Counted from the stretch's first letter, positions 8,446 through 18,288 are shown. The stretch is 64,000 nucleotides of DNA from Lachnoclostridium phytofermentans ISDg (GCF_000018685.1 NC_010001.1:1938001-2002000); one strand, 5' to 3'. Notes: generated by a model from the letters alone, not told the origin. Made by a program: numbers and translations.

Positions 8446-9925
8446 GTTTGTTGGGATATCGTTACAGGTAAAGCTAATGTTAGCCTTTGCTGCGACGATT
8501 GTTCTGGTCTTTGGAATGAATGCATATATGTATGTGAATATCAACAATTTTATCAATCGATTGGATTCCATCTATGTTAGTAATATTAATTTGAATGAGT
8601 TGGAAGAGGAACTTACGAATGTTCAAACCAGTATGACTAAGTTTTTAAATACGAAGACAACAGATGCGATGGAAGAGTATTATAAACATGAGCAAAGTTA
8701 CAGAAATGCAATCAAGTCATTAAAAGATGAGAAATCTTCTGATAAGTTAATACTCATGGAACGAAATATCAAGAAGATGTCAGAGCATTATCTATTGTTA
8801 ACAAATCAAACCATAGAGGCTAAGCGTGGTCGAAATGTTGAGAAATATAAAGTTCGGTATGAGAATGCAACGGCATCCTATACCTATATTAGTACATATA
8901 TTTATAGTTTAAATAATGGATTGTTTAAAAATAACTCGATGAATTACTTAGCTCTTTCTAATTCGATACGATCGTTAGAACGTTTGAGTACATTTCTAAT
9001 CATGTCCATTGCTTCTGGTAATATCATTGTTATTCTAATCCTAACGCAAACGATTACCAGACCTCTGAAAATACTGGCTAAAACAGCGAACCAGGTTGCA
9101 GAGGGAAATTTTGATGTAGAAGTAGTTGAAGTCAGTAGTCATGATGAGGTAGGAGTTGTGACCAAAGCGTTTGATCAGATGGTGATAAGCATTCGTGATT
9201 ATATCACTAGACTGAAAGAAAGCGTAGAGAATGAACGAAATTTAAAAGAGCGGGAGTTACGAATGGAATCACATCTAAAAGATGCTCAATTAAAATATCT
9301 TCAAGCTCAGATTAATCCACATTTTTTATTTAATACATTAAATGCTGGTGCTCAGCTTGCAATGTTTGAAGGTGCAGAATCCACCTGTGAATATGTTCAA
9401 AATGTGGCTGAATTCTTTCGTTATAGTATTAAGAAAAATCATGAGGTGGTAGCACTTCATGAGGAAATCGAACTGGTTGACCATTATATATATATTTTAA
9501 ATGTGCGATTTTCTGGAGCAATCCATTATGAGAAACACATTGATGATAGATTGACTGAAATCACAGTTCCAAGTATGATTTTACAGCCTATTGTTGAGAA
9601 TAGCTTCCAATATGGATTACGTGATATTGAATGGGAAGGGAAAATAGTACTGTCGGTATACTTAAATGAAGAAGAGGTTTGCGTCAGTATATTTGACAAT
9701 GGTATTGGTATGGATGAAGAACAGGTGAAACAAATTAATACCAGAAAAACAAGAGAGAATGTGGGGGATAAGGACTCGAATGGCATTGGACTTAGTAATG
9801 TTATGGAGAGATTGTCGCTTTATTTTAACCAAAGTCAAATAGTAACTGTATCAAGCGAGGGGAAGAACTGTGGAACGGAGGTAACATTTCGCTTACCATG
9901 GAAGCAGGAGGAGAAACATGTATAA
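8429..9925 (+). CDS. sensor histidine kinase, LytS/YesM type
   Basis: 498 residues. A membrane segment near 15-35, an extracellular helical region (about 36-185), a second membrane segment (TFLIMSIASGNIIVILILT, about 187-208) and a HAMP linker lead to the His_kinase domain with QINPHFLFNTLNA (phosphoacceptor near residue 298). The HATPase boxes VENSFQYG, FDNGIGM and SNGIGLSNV follow. It autophosphorylates and passes phosphate to the adjacent YesN-type regulator. The helical sensor region has no ligand domain of its own, in keeping with sensing through the tethered binding protein encoded just upstream. Confidence 0.9.
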   Translation: MGRKNEFVGISLQVKLMLAFAATIVLVFGMNAYMYVNINNFINRLDSIYVSNINLNELEEELTNVQTSMTKFLNTKTTDAMEEYYKHEQSYRNAIKSLKDEKSSDKLILMERNIKKMSEHYLLLTNQTIEAKRGRNVEKYKVRYENATASYTYISTYIYSLNNGLFKNNSMNYLALSNSIRSLERLSTFLIMSIASGNIIVILILTQTITRPLKILAKTANQVAEGNFDVEVVEVSSHDEVGVVTKAFDQMVISIRDYITRLKESVENERNLKERELRMESHLKDAQLKYLQAQINPHFLFNTLNAGAQLAMFEGAESTCEYVQNVAEFFRYSIKKNHEVVALHEEIELVDHYIYILNVRFSGAIHYEKHIDDRLTEITVPSMILQPIVENSFQYGLRDIEWEGKIVLSVYLNEEEVCVSIFDNGIGMDEEQVKQINTRKTRENVGDKDSNGIGLSNVMERLSLYFNQSQIVTVSSEGKNCGTEVTFRLPWKQEEKHV

Positions 9926-11519
9926 AATTATGCTAGCAGATGATGAGGGAATTGTAATTGAGTCATTAAAATATATTATCAAACATAATTTTGGAGATGA
10001 ATGTACGGTAGAGTCTGCAAAGACTGGGCGGAATGCGATTGAGCTTTCGGAAATCTTTCGGCCAGAGATTGTCATCATGGATATTAAAATGCCTGGAATC
10101 AATGGTATTGAAGCAATGAGAGAGATTAAGAAATATTTTCCGGGCATGATATTTATTGTAATGAGTGCATATGATAAATTTGACTATGCAAAAGAGGCAA
10201 TTAATCTTGGCGTTTTAGAATATTTACATAAACCTGTGAGCAAAGAACGAATTGTCGAAGTTTTGCGAAGGGCTATGCAACTCATTGATATGGAACGAAA
10301 GAAACGTAGTAATGAATTAATAGTTCGTGAAAAGATGGAAGCGGTCATACCTATCCTTGAAAATGGATTTATTTATACCCTTTTATTACAAGAGTTTGAA
10401 AGAGAAGATGTTGCTAATTTTAAGAACTTACTTGAAATTCCTTATGATTATGGTTATATGATGGTTCTGGATTGTGGAGAAGAGCAGATTGGTTCTCAAA
10501 TGACGAATGCCATAGGAACCAGTGTTAGTATTCAAAATCATTACAAAGAAATTAGAGAATATATCCGTAGTGTTATTGAATTAGGGGTTGTGGGGCCCGT
10601 TATGGCGAATAAAGTAGTGATATTCATACCATATGAAAATATGATTATGGATTATGAAGAGCGAATTCGAGTAATTGAACAAGCAAGAGTTCTAATTCGC
10701 CAGTTAAAAAGCCACATGGATATCCGTATTCGAATTGGAATTGGTTCTGTCTATTTTGTGTCCGATGCAGTAAAGTCTTATAGCGAGGCCCTTAAATCAT
10801 TGCTTGAAACGACAGGTTCCATAGCCCATGTGGACGATTTACCATTAACTTGTGTCTATGAAGAGGATTACCCAATTATTATAGAAAAAACAATCTTTGA
10901 AGCGATACAAAAAGGTGATGTAAAACTTGCAGTTACCTCTACCCATCAATTTTTTGAATGGATGGTAAAGACATATCCAGATTGTATGACAGATATTAAA
11001 TTAAAGGTTATTGAATTTGTGTTATGGGCAGAGCATATTGCCTATGAGAATGGTGGAATGATTTATGAATTTCGTTCCAGAAGAGACTACTTACCAACCA
11101 TTGTTGAAATTGAGCAATACGATGCACTTCGTCTTTGGTTTGCAGAACGTATTGAGATTGCCTGTCGGAATGTGGAGAATAAGAAAAAAGTAACTTCGAT
11201 TAGTACCGTAGAGAAGGCAAAACTATACATAAGGGATAATTATCAGAAAGATTTGTCATTAGAAGAAGTATCTAGGCAAGTGGATATTAGCCCATATTAT
11301 TTTAGTAAGGTGTTTAAAGAAGAAACAGGAACTAATTTTATTGATTATCTTACGGAACTTCGGATGTCAGTCGCGAAGCAATTACTTCTTGAGTCAGAAC
11401 GAAGTATGAAAGAGATCGGTATTATGGTGGGGTATAGTGATCCAAATTATTTTAGCAGGTCATTTAAGAAGAATATTGGTATCACACCAACAGAGTATAA
11501 AGAGGGAGGGGGAGCGTGA
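9918..11519 (+). CDS. response regulator with AraC-type DNA-binding domain (YesN type)
   Basis: 533 residues. The receiver domain (1-120) has acidic DDE at 8-10, phosphoacceptor Asp55 in VIMDIKMPG and Lys in LHKPVS. A long middle region precedes two C-terminal AraC helix-turn-helices (LSLEEVSRQVDISPYYFSK and GYSDPNYFSRSFKK). It overlaps the kinase gene by 8 bases and the next gene by 4 (GTGA), so translation is probably coupled. The likely target is the promoter of the binding protein/ATPase/permease genes that follow, as in other YesMN-linked sugar loci. This is inferred from position. Confidence 0.9.
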   Translation: MYKIMLADDEGIVIESLKYIIKHNFGDECTVESAKTGRNAIELSEIFRPEIVIMDIKMPGINGIEAMREIKKYFPGMIFIVMSAYDKFDYAKEAINLGVLEYLHKPVSKERIVEVLRRAMQLIDMERKKRSNELIVREKMEAVIPILENGFIYTLLLQEFEREDVANFKNLLEIPYDYGYMMVLDCGEEQIGSQMTNAIGTSVSIQNHYKEIREYIRSVIELGVVGPVMANKVVIFIPYENMIMDYEERIRVIEQARVLIRQLKSHMDIRIRIGIGSVYFVSDAVKSYSEALKSLLETTGSIAHVDDLPLTCVYEEDYPIIIEKTIFEAIQKGDVKLAVTSTHQFFEWMVKTYPDCMTDIKLKVIEFVLWAEHIAYENGGMIYEFRSRRDYLPTIVEIEQYDALRLWFAERIEIACRNVENKKKVTSISTVEKAKLYIRDNYQKDLSLEEVSRQVDISPYYFSKVFKEETGTNFIDYLTELRMSVAKQLLLESERSMKEIGIMVGYSDPNYFSRSFKKNIGITPTEYKEGGGA

Positions 11520-12559
11520 AGAAAAGTATTGCATTACTATTCTTAAGTTTTATTCTCCTATTCTCTGGATGTAACAAAGGTCATCGAGAAATTGAGGAAA
11601 CAAAGAAGGAGGAACCCAAAAAAATACAAATTGGAATGAGCTTTGACTCCTTTGTGATTGAAAGATGGCAGAGAGATCGTGATATATTTGTTGCAACTGC
11701 CAATGACCTAGGTGCAGAAGTCAATGTTCAAAATGCCAGTGGGGATGTGAATGAACAGGTACGGCAAATAGAATACTTCATTGAAAAACAAGTGGATGCG
11801 ATTGTAATCATTGGAATTGATTCCGAGAAACTTTCCACAGTTGTAAAAAAAGCAAAGGAAAAAGGAATTAAAATCATTGCATATGATAGGCTGATTATGA
11901 ATGCAGATGTAGATCTCTATATTTCCTTTGATAATGAAGCTGTTGGGAAGATGATGGCGTCAGCATTTGTCGAGAACGGGCTAACGAAAGGGAAAGTACT
12001 TATGTTTTGCGGCCCAATGACTGACAATAATGTTTCAATGATTGAAAAAGGATTCCAAAGTGTCATCAAGGAACATGATATTGAGATTCTAGACATACTT
12101 CATGCGGATAATTGGAGAGCAGAGGAAACTAGAAAGTATGTAAATGAACATATCGATGTAGTAAAAGAAGCAGATGCCATTATGTGTGGTAATGATGGTC
12201 TTGCAGGACAAACGATTTACGATTTGGCAGAACTTAGATTAGCAGGTAAGGTCATGGTAGTCGGACAAGATGCAGATCTTGAGGCATGTCAAAGGATAGT
12301 AGAGGGAACGCAGTTAATGACTGTTTATAAGCCAGTTGCAAAACTTGCTCAAGCGGCTGCAGAGGATACGATTAAACTAGTACTAGGCGAAGAGCTAGGC
12401 GCTACCTCTGAGATTAATGATGGAAGTTACGATGTTCCTTATATTGCTCTTGAAACAATTGCTGTTACTGCAAAGAATTTAGAGGAAGTAATCATAAATA
12501 GCGGATTTCATCTAAAGGAGGATGTATATCTGAATGTTCCAGAAGAAATGCCAAAATAA
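11516..12559 (+). CDS. sugar-binding lipoprotein of the regulatory operon
   Basis: 347 residues with GTG start, signal peptide and lipobox (LLFSGCNKG, Cys near residue 19). The mature part is a Peripla_BP_4 fold of the xylose/ribose type, with the motif NASGDVNEQVRQIEYFIEKQ. It overlaps the regulator gene by 4 bases. It is therefore the fourth gene of the sensing operon, distinct from the transporter's own binding protein encoded at 12754, to which it is related. It may feed the same permease with another sugar or act as a second sensor. Confidence 0.85.
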   Translation: MKKSIALLFLSFILLFSGCNKGHREIEETKKEEPKKIQIGMSFDSFVIERWQRDRDIFVATANDLGAEVNVQNASGDVNEQVRQIEYFIEKQVDAIVIIGIDSEKLSTVVKKAKEKGIKIIAYDRLIMNADVDLYISFDNEAVGKMMASAFVENGLTKGKVLMFCGPMTDNNVSMIEKGFQSVIKEHDIEILDILHADNWRAEETRKYVNEHIDVVKEADAIMCGNDGLAGQTIYDLAELRLAGKVMVVGQDADLEACQRIVEGTQLMTVYKPVAKLAQAAAEDTIKLVLGEELGATSEINDGSYDVPYIALETIAVTAKNLEEVIINSGFHLKEDVYLNVPEEMPK

Positions 12560-12689
12560 GTACTTAATAACCTAGAATATTTTAAGCAAGAAAAAAATAA
12601 TCACAAAAAAGTACTAAAGGTTCTTTATAGAGTGCAGCGAATCGTAAAAATATGCTGATGGTCGCAATCAAGTCCTAGTATGCCTATGA

Positions 12690-12695
12690 TATAGT
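12690..12695 (+). promoter_or_regulatory. possible promoter of the sugar transporter genes
   Basis: TATAGT preceded by TGA gives an extended -10 form about 59 bases before the ATG at 12754. No good -35 is visible, as expected if the YesN-type regulator activates it. The rest of the 194-base gap is unremarkable. Confidence 0.3.
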
Positions 12696-12753
12696 AAAAG
12701 TATGAAAAAGGTAAAACTTTTTCATGATATTAAAATTGGTAGGAGGAATAAGG

Positions 12754-13821
12754 ATGAAAAGAATGTTATGTTTACTTTTAAGTCTCATGATGGTTGTCTC
12801 ACTTGCAGGTTGTGGTTCAAAGGCGACATCCGGAAAAGGATCTGACAAATTAGTTGGTGTTGCAATGCCAACAAAAGATTTGCAACGTTGGAATCAAGAT
12901 GGCTCCAATATGGAAAAGCAATTAAAGGATGCTGGTTATGAAGTTGATTTACAATACGCAAGTAATGACGTCCAGACTCAGGTATCTCAGATAGAGAATA
13001 TGATATCAAATGGCTGTAAGTTATTAGTTATTGCTTCGATTGAAGGAGATTCTTTAGGTACCGTACTTGCACAGGCAAAGAAGAAAGGTATCTCAGTTAT
13101 TGCTTACGACCGTTTAATCATGAATTCTGACGCAGTTTCGTACTATGCAACTTTTGATAATTATATGGTTGGTACAAAGCAAGGAGAGTACATAAAAGAA
13201 AAATTAAATCTTGAAACAGCAAAAGGCCCATTCAATCTTGAGATTTTTACTGGTGATCCAGGTGATAATAATGCAAGATTCTTCTACGGCGGAGCTATGG
13301 ATGTATTGAAACCATATGTTGATGGCGGTGTTCTTGTTGTAAAATCAGGTTCTGTTGCTTTTGAAAAAGTTGCTACTGCAGGCTGGAGTACTGAGACTGC
13401 ACAAAATAGAATGGATGCAATTATCGCTTCCTATTATGCAGATGGTACGAAACTAGATGCAGTTCTTTGCTCAAACGATTCAACAGCACTTGGTGTAACC
13501 AATGCATTAACAGCTTCCTATAAAGGAGAATGGCCAATCGTTACTGGACAGGATTGTGATATTGCAAACGTTAAAAATATGCTTGATGGAAAACAGTCCA
13601 TGTCAATCTTTAAAGATACTCGTACTTTAGCATCTCAGGTTGTTAAGATGGTAGATGCAATTATGAAGGGTGGAGAAGCTCCTGTCAATGATACTAAGAG
13701 TTATGATAATGGAAATGGTATCGTACCTTCCTATCTATGTGAACCAGTATTTGCAGACGCTACGAACTATAAAGAATTGCTAATTGACTCCGGTTACTAT
13801 ACAGAAGATCAGTTGAAATAA
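12754..13821 (+). CDS. sugar ABC transporter substrate-binding lipoprotein (ChvE/XylF type)
   Basis: 355 residues from the ATG at 12754, chosen because AGGAGG lies 7 bases upstream and the protein then starts with a signal peptide ending in the lipobox LAGC. The ATG at 12724 would only add an unneeded extension. The mature domain resembles multiple-sugar-binding proteins of the ChvE/XylF group (MPTKDLQRWNQDG, ISVIAYDRLI, CSNDSTALG). It captures a pentose or hexose outside the membrane for the ATPase and permease that follow. A hairpin between this gene and the ATPase gene probably lowers expression of the latter. Confidence 0.9.
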   Translation: MKRMLCLLLSLMMVVSLAGCGSKATSGKGSDKLVGVAMPTKDLQRWNQDGSNMEKQLKDAGYEVDLQYASNDVQTQVSQIENMISNGCKLLVIASIEGDSLGTVLAQAKKKGISVIAYDRLIMNSDAVSYYATFDNYMVGTKQGEYIKEKLNLETAKGPFNLEIFTGDPGDNNARFFYGGAMDVLKPYVDGGVLVVKSGSVAFEKVATAGWSTETAQNRMDAIIASYYADGTKLDAVLCSNDSTALGVTNALTASYKGEWPIVTGQDCDIANVKNMLDGKQSMSIFKDTRTLASQVVKMVDAIMKGGEAPVNDTKSYDNGNGIVPSYLCEPVFADATNYKELLIDSGYYTEDQLK

Positions 13822-13863
13822 AGATAGATAAGTCAAAGTACTTGTCAGGACAGCAATAAATTT

Positions 13864-13923
13864 CGAAACGGTTGGAGTTAAGCTACTAAGGGAAGAAAGA
13901 GCTTATCCCCAACCGTTTTATCA
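13864..13923 (+). terminator. intra-operon hairpin / partial terminator
   Basis: AAACGGTTGG pairs with CCAACCGTTT, with an inner TAAGCT/AGCTTA stem, followed by a short T-run. Between the binding-protein and ATPase genes such hairpins usually stabilise or attenuate, giving more binding protein than membrane components. Confidence 0.6.
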
Positions 13924-13988
13924 ATATTTCGTAGTTTTTCATGTAATCTTTCTATAGTTAACACACTGATTTAAAGGAGAGGAAAAGC

Positions 13989-15530
13989 TTGGAAAACATA
14001 ATATTAGAGATGAGGAACATAACCAAAACATTTCCCGGAGTTAAGGCATTAGATAATGTTAACTTAAAAGTAAAAGAGGGAGAGATACATGCACTTGTAG
14101 GTGAGAACGGTGCTGGAAAATCGACCTTAATGAATGTACTTAGCGGTATCTACCCATATGGATCGTACGAGGGAGAAATTATATATCAAGGAGAGTTATG
14201 TAAATTCTCAAAAATAAAAGACAGTGAAGAAAAAGGAATTATTATTATTCATCAGGAATTAGCTCTCGTTCCTTATATGAGTATTGCGGAGAATATGTTT
14301 CTTGGCAATGAACGAGGAAAACCATACGCAATCAACTGGAACGATACTTATGGTTATGCAGATGAATTGCTTAAAATTGTAGGATTAAAGGAATCCTCAA
14401 GAACCCTAATAAAAGATATCGGAATTGGAAAACAACAATTAGTTGAGATAGCCAAAGCACTTTCAAAAAAAGCGAAACTATTAATCTTAGATGAACCGAC
14501 CTCATCATTAAATGAATCGGAATCAAAGAGTTTGCTTGATTTATTATTATCTTTTAAAAAAGAAGGAATGACATCAATCATTATCTCTCATAAGTTAAAT
14601 GAGATTTCTTATGTTGCAGATAGGATTACGATACTTAGAGATGGTTCAACTATTGAAACACTAGATAAATCAAAGGATGATATTTCGGAAGAGCGAATTA
14701 TTAAAGGTATGGTAGGCCGTGACATGACGGTACGTTTTCCAAAACGTGACTCGCTAATTTCAAATGAAAATGTTCTAGAAATCAATGACTTTACAGTTCA
14801 CCATCCAATGACTCCGGAACGTAAAGTAGTAGACCATGTTAGTCTAACTTTAAAAAAAGGAGAGGTAGTAGGTATTGCTGGACTTATGGGTGCCGGTAGA
14901 ACAGAACTCGCTATGGGGCTGTTTGGAAAAGCTTATGGTAGAAATATATCAGGAGAAGTTAAGATTAACGGAAAAGAAGTAACACTTCGTAAGGTAAAAG
15001 ATGCGATTGAGAACAGGCTTGCTTATGTAACGGAAGATAGAAAAGGAAATGGGTTAATACTAAGCAAATCGATTGCCATGAATACTACGTTATCAAGCTT
15101 AAAAAAAGTTAGCTACAAAGGAGTATTAGATCGGGACAAGGAATATGAGGTGGCAAGTAATTATAAAGAAAAGTTAAAAACAAAGTGTCCAACAGTTTGG
15201 CAAAATGTAGGAAACTTAAGTGGTGGAAACCAGCAAAAGGTATTACTTGCAAAATGGATGTTTGCAAATCCAGATATCTTAATTCTTGATGAACCTACCA
15301 GAGGAATAGATGTAGGTGCAAAGTATGAAATTTATTGTATTATTAATGAATTAGTTGCAGAAGGAAAATCCGTCATATTAATCTCATCTGAATTACCAGA
15401 AATACTTGGAATGAGTGATCGAATTTATGTCATGTGTGATGGTAAGATGGTTGGAGAACTAGGAAAAGAAGAAGCAACCTCTGAGACAATTATGTCATTG
15501 ATTCTGAAAGCTAGCAATAAAGGAGCGTGA
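13989..15530 (+). CDS. sugar ABC transporter ATPase with two ATP-binding domains (GguA/XylG type)
   Basis: 513 residues, the usual size for the fused double ATPase of CUT2 sugar transporters. The first domain has Walker A GENGAGKST (about 38) and Walker B LLILDEPTSSL. The second has the degenerate GLMGAGRTE motif typical of the family, then LSGGNQQKV and LILDEPTRGIDVG. It powers uptake through the permease encoded 3 bases downstream. The start is TTG at 13989 with AAGGAGAGG upstream; an ATG at 14010 is less likely because homologues keep the MENIILEM segment. Confidence 0.92.
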   Translation: MENIILEMRNITKTFPGVKALDNVNLKVKEGEIHALVGENGAGKSTLMNVLSGIYPYGSYEGEIIYQGELCKFSKIKDSEEKGIIIIHQELALVPYMSIAENMFLGNERGKPYAINWNDTYGYADELLKIVGLKESSRTLIKDIGIGKQQLVEIAKALSKKAKLLILDEPTSSLNESESKSLLDLLLSFKKEGMTSIIISHKLNEISYVADRITILRDGSTIETLDKSKDDISEERIIKGMVGRDMTVRFPKRDSLISNENVLEINDFTVHHPMTPERKVVDHVSLTLKKGEVVGIAGLMGAGRTELAMGLFGKAYGRNISGEVKINGKEVTLRKVKDAIENRLAYVTEDRKGNGLILSKSIAMNTTLSSLKKVSYKGVLDRDKEYEVASNYKEKLKTKCPTVWQNVGNLSGGNQQKVLLAKWMFANPDILILDEPTRGIDVGAKYEIYCIINELVAEGKSVILISSELPEILGMSDRIYVMCDGKMVGELGKEEATSETIMSLILKASNKGA

Positions 15531-15533
15531 GAT

Positions 15534-16712
15534 ATGGATAAAGAAAAAGTAATGAATTTTACTAAAAAATATACAATGATCATTGCATTAGTTTTGGTTA
15601 CTATGTTCTTTTTCATAAAAACAGGAGGTAAAGTCCTCTGGCCACAAAATGTGAGTAACTTGGTTTCTCAGAATGCCTATGTATTTGTCTTAGCTTCCGG
15701 TATGCTGTTTTGTATCTTAACTGGCGGAAATATTGATTTATCCATTGGCTCCGTAGTTTGTTTTGTGGGATCCATCGGTGCCACGATGATGGAGACTAAA
15801 GGATTAAATTTTGTTGTATCAATCATCATTATGATAAGTTTCGGATTATTAATAGGAGCATGGCAGGGATTTTGGATTGCATATGTAAGAATCCCCCCAT
15901 TTATCGTAACTTTGGCTGGTATGCTAGTATTTCGAGGGTTATCAAATATCGTATTGCAGGGACTTACCGTACCACTTACGAATCAGACTTATATAAAGTT
16001 ATTTGGTGGTGGTGCAGAATGTTATGTCCCAGATATTTTTGGTATGAAGGGTTTTAACTTAACTTGTATGCTATTTGGTATTCTTATATGTATTATTTAT
16101 ATTTTATTACAATGCAAAAGCCGTATAAACAAAACGAGAAAGGGCTATGAGACAGAACCACTACATACAATGCTACTCAAAGTAATAGTAATCTGCTTGA
16201 CTATCTTAGCATTTTTCTTCCGTCTTTCTCAATATGAAGGTATTCCAACCGCTTTAATTTGGGTACTAATTGTTGTTCTAGTATATGGTTATATTTCATC
16301 AAAAACAACCGTGGGTCGTCACTTTTACGCTGTTGGTGGTAATGAAAAGGCAACAAGACTTTCTGGCATTAATACAAATCGTGTCTATTTTCTCGCCTAT
16401 TTAAATATGGGATTTTTATCAGCGATTGCTGGTATGTTAACGATTGCAAGATTGACCTCAGCACAACCAACCTATGGAGCGAACTATGAGATGGATGCGA
16501 TAGGTGCCTGCTTTATTGGAGGGGCTAGTGCTTATGGTGGTATTGGTACGATTCCTGGAGTAATTGTCGGAGCGGTATTAATGGGTGTGATAAATCTAGG
16601 CATGAGTATTATGAGCGTAGATGCAAACTATCAAAAGGTTGTAAAAGGCTTAGTGCTACTTGCAGCAGTAATATTCGATGTTGTTTCAAAGCGTAGCGAG
16701 AGAAAAGCTTAA
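15534..16712 (+). CDS. sugar ABC transporter permease (GguB/XylH type)
   Basis: 392 residues, strongly hydrophobic with about ten membrane segments and the BPD_transp_2 signature GGNIDLSIGSVV near residue 62 and ARLTSAQPTYGANYEMDAIG toward the end. It forms the membrane channel with the ATPase encoded just upstream (3-base gap, AGGAG before the ATG). A strong terminator follows. The substrate is probably xylose or several sugars, judging from the family and the XylFII-LytS-YesN-like regulators upstream. Confidence 0.92.
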   Translation: MDKEKVMNFTKKYTMIIALVLVTMFFFIKTGGKVLWPQNVSNLVSQNAYVFVLASGMLFCILTGGNIDLSIGSVVCFVGSIGATMMETKGLNFVVSIIIMISFGLLIGAWQGFWIAYVRIPPFIVTLAGMLVFRGLSNIVLQGLTVPLTNQTYIKLFGGGAECYVPDIFGMKGFNLTCMLFGILICIIYILLQCKSRINKTRKGYETEPLHTMLLKVIVICLTILAFFFRLSQYEGIPTALIWVLIVVLVYGYISSKTTVGRHFYAVGGNEKATRLSGINTNRVYFLAYLNMGFLSAIAGMLTIARLTSAQPTYGANYEMDAIGACFIGGASAYGGIGTIPGVIVGAVLMGVINLGMSIMSVDANYQKVVKGLVLLAAVIFDVVSKRSERKA

Positions 16713-16731
16713 ATTAAAATTGATAGAGATT

Positions 16732-16769
16732 TAAACGAAGAGTCTAACATACTAGACTCTTCGTTTTTC
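16732..16769 (+). terminator. rho-independent terminator ending the sugar transporter operon
   Basis: AACGAAGAGTCTA pairs with TAGACTCTTCGTT followed by TTT. The stem is perfect and the loop short. Confidence 0.85.
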
Positions 16770-16920
16770 ACCTCTTACTTCCACTTTTTATAAAGGAAGT
16801 ATTGACCTATATTAAGTCCTTATTTCTAAAGGAATTAATAATGAAATTCCAATTAGGACAGTGTAGGATTGACTATAGAGCCAACTTATGCTATTGTTTT
16901 TAAATGCGAAATTAGAATAG

Positions 16921-16958
16921 AAAAAAATGAGGGAGAAGACAGAACTTCCTCATTTTTA
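16921..16958 (+). terminator. terminator-like hairpin upstream of the SEC-C gene
   Basis: AAAAATGAGGGA pairs with TTCCTCATTTTT. It lies 40 bases before the chosen ATG of the SEC-C gene, so it may attenuate that gene. It also rules against translation from the ATG at 16927, which would lie inside the stem. Confidence 0.55.
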
Positions 16959-16998
16959 TGTTAGGATTAGGCTTGGCCTAAGGATGAGAGGAGTAACA

Positions 16999-18150
16999 AT
17001 GAGTTCAAATAGTAATATACCCCAGATGAAGGAGAATTTAACAAAACTGGTAAATGGGAAAAAAGAAGTAACACTCTCAGAGTGTCTTTCCTATAGTACC
17101 CGCGATGAATTGGTGCAGATTGCAGCAGAAAATGGCTATGCATTGAAGAAAAGCTTACGCAAACAAGAAATGATCGATGTTTTAGTAAGTGAAATTACCA
17201 AAGCGTTTTCCGCCATGTTAGATGGTATGATTATGGCTCAATTCGAATCAATCATTTTTGCATTACGGTCTCACCAATCTAAGATTATGCCTTCGGATAA
17301 TTTATACTACTTAACAAATCGTGGTTTTGTTTATTGGATGGCAGCAGGTAGTAAAAGTGAGGAAGCGCCAACTTTATTATTTCCAAGTGAGTTAATACAA
17401 TTAGCTCTTGCTTCATTTACAGAAGAGGGAATGTCTGAGGTAACTGAGCGTGAAACAATTTATCTAATGCTTCAGGCGATGTGTAATCTATATGGGACAT
17501 TTCCTGTTAAGCTATTACATGAGCTTTATCAAAAGTATAATGATAATACGAAAATGAATGAGAACGTTCTGGCAAAGGTACTTGAACCTTCCCTAGATCG
17601 CTTTCAGGAATTTTATCAGATGAATGATTATATTGTGCCTGAATTCTTGGTGGAGGAAGAGGCATATCAAACTATTTTAAGTCAGTCGGAAGGTATGGAG
17701 TATTACATACCGACATTTGAGGAACTGCTTTATTATGCTAGTCATGAAGTAGATGAGGAATGTGAACAATACAAAGATGTCTATTCCTTTTTCCAAACAA
17801 AGACTAAGGATAGCAATACACTTGATAAGCTCATGAAGGGATTGGGATGTCTTTGTGTACAAGATGCTATGCCTAGCTATATGATGAGTGAAGTAAATAA
17901 TGCGGGTGTTATTTTTGAAGATATTGAGGAAGCAAATCAATTGCTCTGCTTATTGACTGATTTATCAAATCATACAATTAAGTGGGTATATAAAGGAAAT
18001 ACTCCAGTTGCAGTTGGCAAATTAAATGCTTATCCAAACCCTCTTACTAAGAAGAATGAACCAGTCGTTAAGGATGAACCTAAAGTATATCCAAACGACC
18101 CATGTCCTTGTGGAAGTGGGAAAAAATATAAGAAATGCTGTGCAAGATAA
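16999..18150 (+). CDS. SEC-C zinc-motif protein with SAP/Rho-N-like start, unknown function
   Basis: 383 residues from the ATG at 16999, chosen for GAGGAG 6 bases upstream. The N-terminal 70 residues (TLSECLSYSTRDELVQIAAE) resemble a SAP or Rho-N helix-extended-helix fold. The middle (about 80-350) is helical and not recognised. The end, PNDPCPCGSGKKYKKCC, is a complete SEC-C zinc-binding motif as found at the tail of SecA, where it binds SecB and ribosomes. Function is unknown. It stands alone. The 3' end of the gene is repeated several times after the stop. Confidence 0.75.
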   Translation: MSSNSNIPQMKENLTKLVNGKKEVTLSECLSYSTRDELVQIAAENGYALKKSLRKQEMIDVLVSEITKAFSAMLDGMIMAQFESIIFALRSHQSKIMPSDNLYYLTNRGFVYWMAAGSKSEEAPTLLFPSELIQLALASFTEEGMSEVTERETIYLMLQAMCNLYGTFPVKLLHELYQKYNDNTKMNENVLAKVLEPSLDRFQEFYQMNDYIVPEFLVEEEAYQTILSQSEGMEYYIPTFEELLYYASHEVDEECEQYKDVYSFFQTKTKDSNTLDKLMKGLGCLCVQDAMPSYMMSEVNNAGVIFEDIEEANQLLCLLTDLSNHTIKWVYKGNTPVAVGKLNAYPNPLTKKNEPVVKDEPKVYPNDPCPCGSGKKYKKCCAR

Positions 18151-18275
18151 CATAGGATCTAAAAAATGCTGTGCAAGATAAAATAGAATCTAAAAAATGG
18201 TGTATTGAGATAAAATAGAATCATAAAAGATTCTGTGTAAGATAACATAGACCTAAAAATTGCTGTAAAACAAAG
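18127..18275 (+). repeat. tandem degenerate copies of the SEC-C gene's 3' end
   Basis: The last coding bases TGCTGTGCAAGATAA (18136-18150) recur at 18167, about 18198, 18231 and 18260 in decaying form, with a period of 30-33 bases. Flanking words such as ATAGAATCTAAAAAA recur with them. Only the first copy is coding. Confidence 0.75.
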
Positions 18276-18288
18276 ATCCTAAAAAGAG

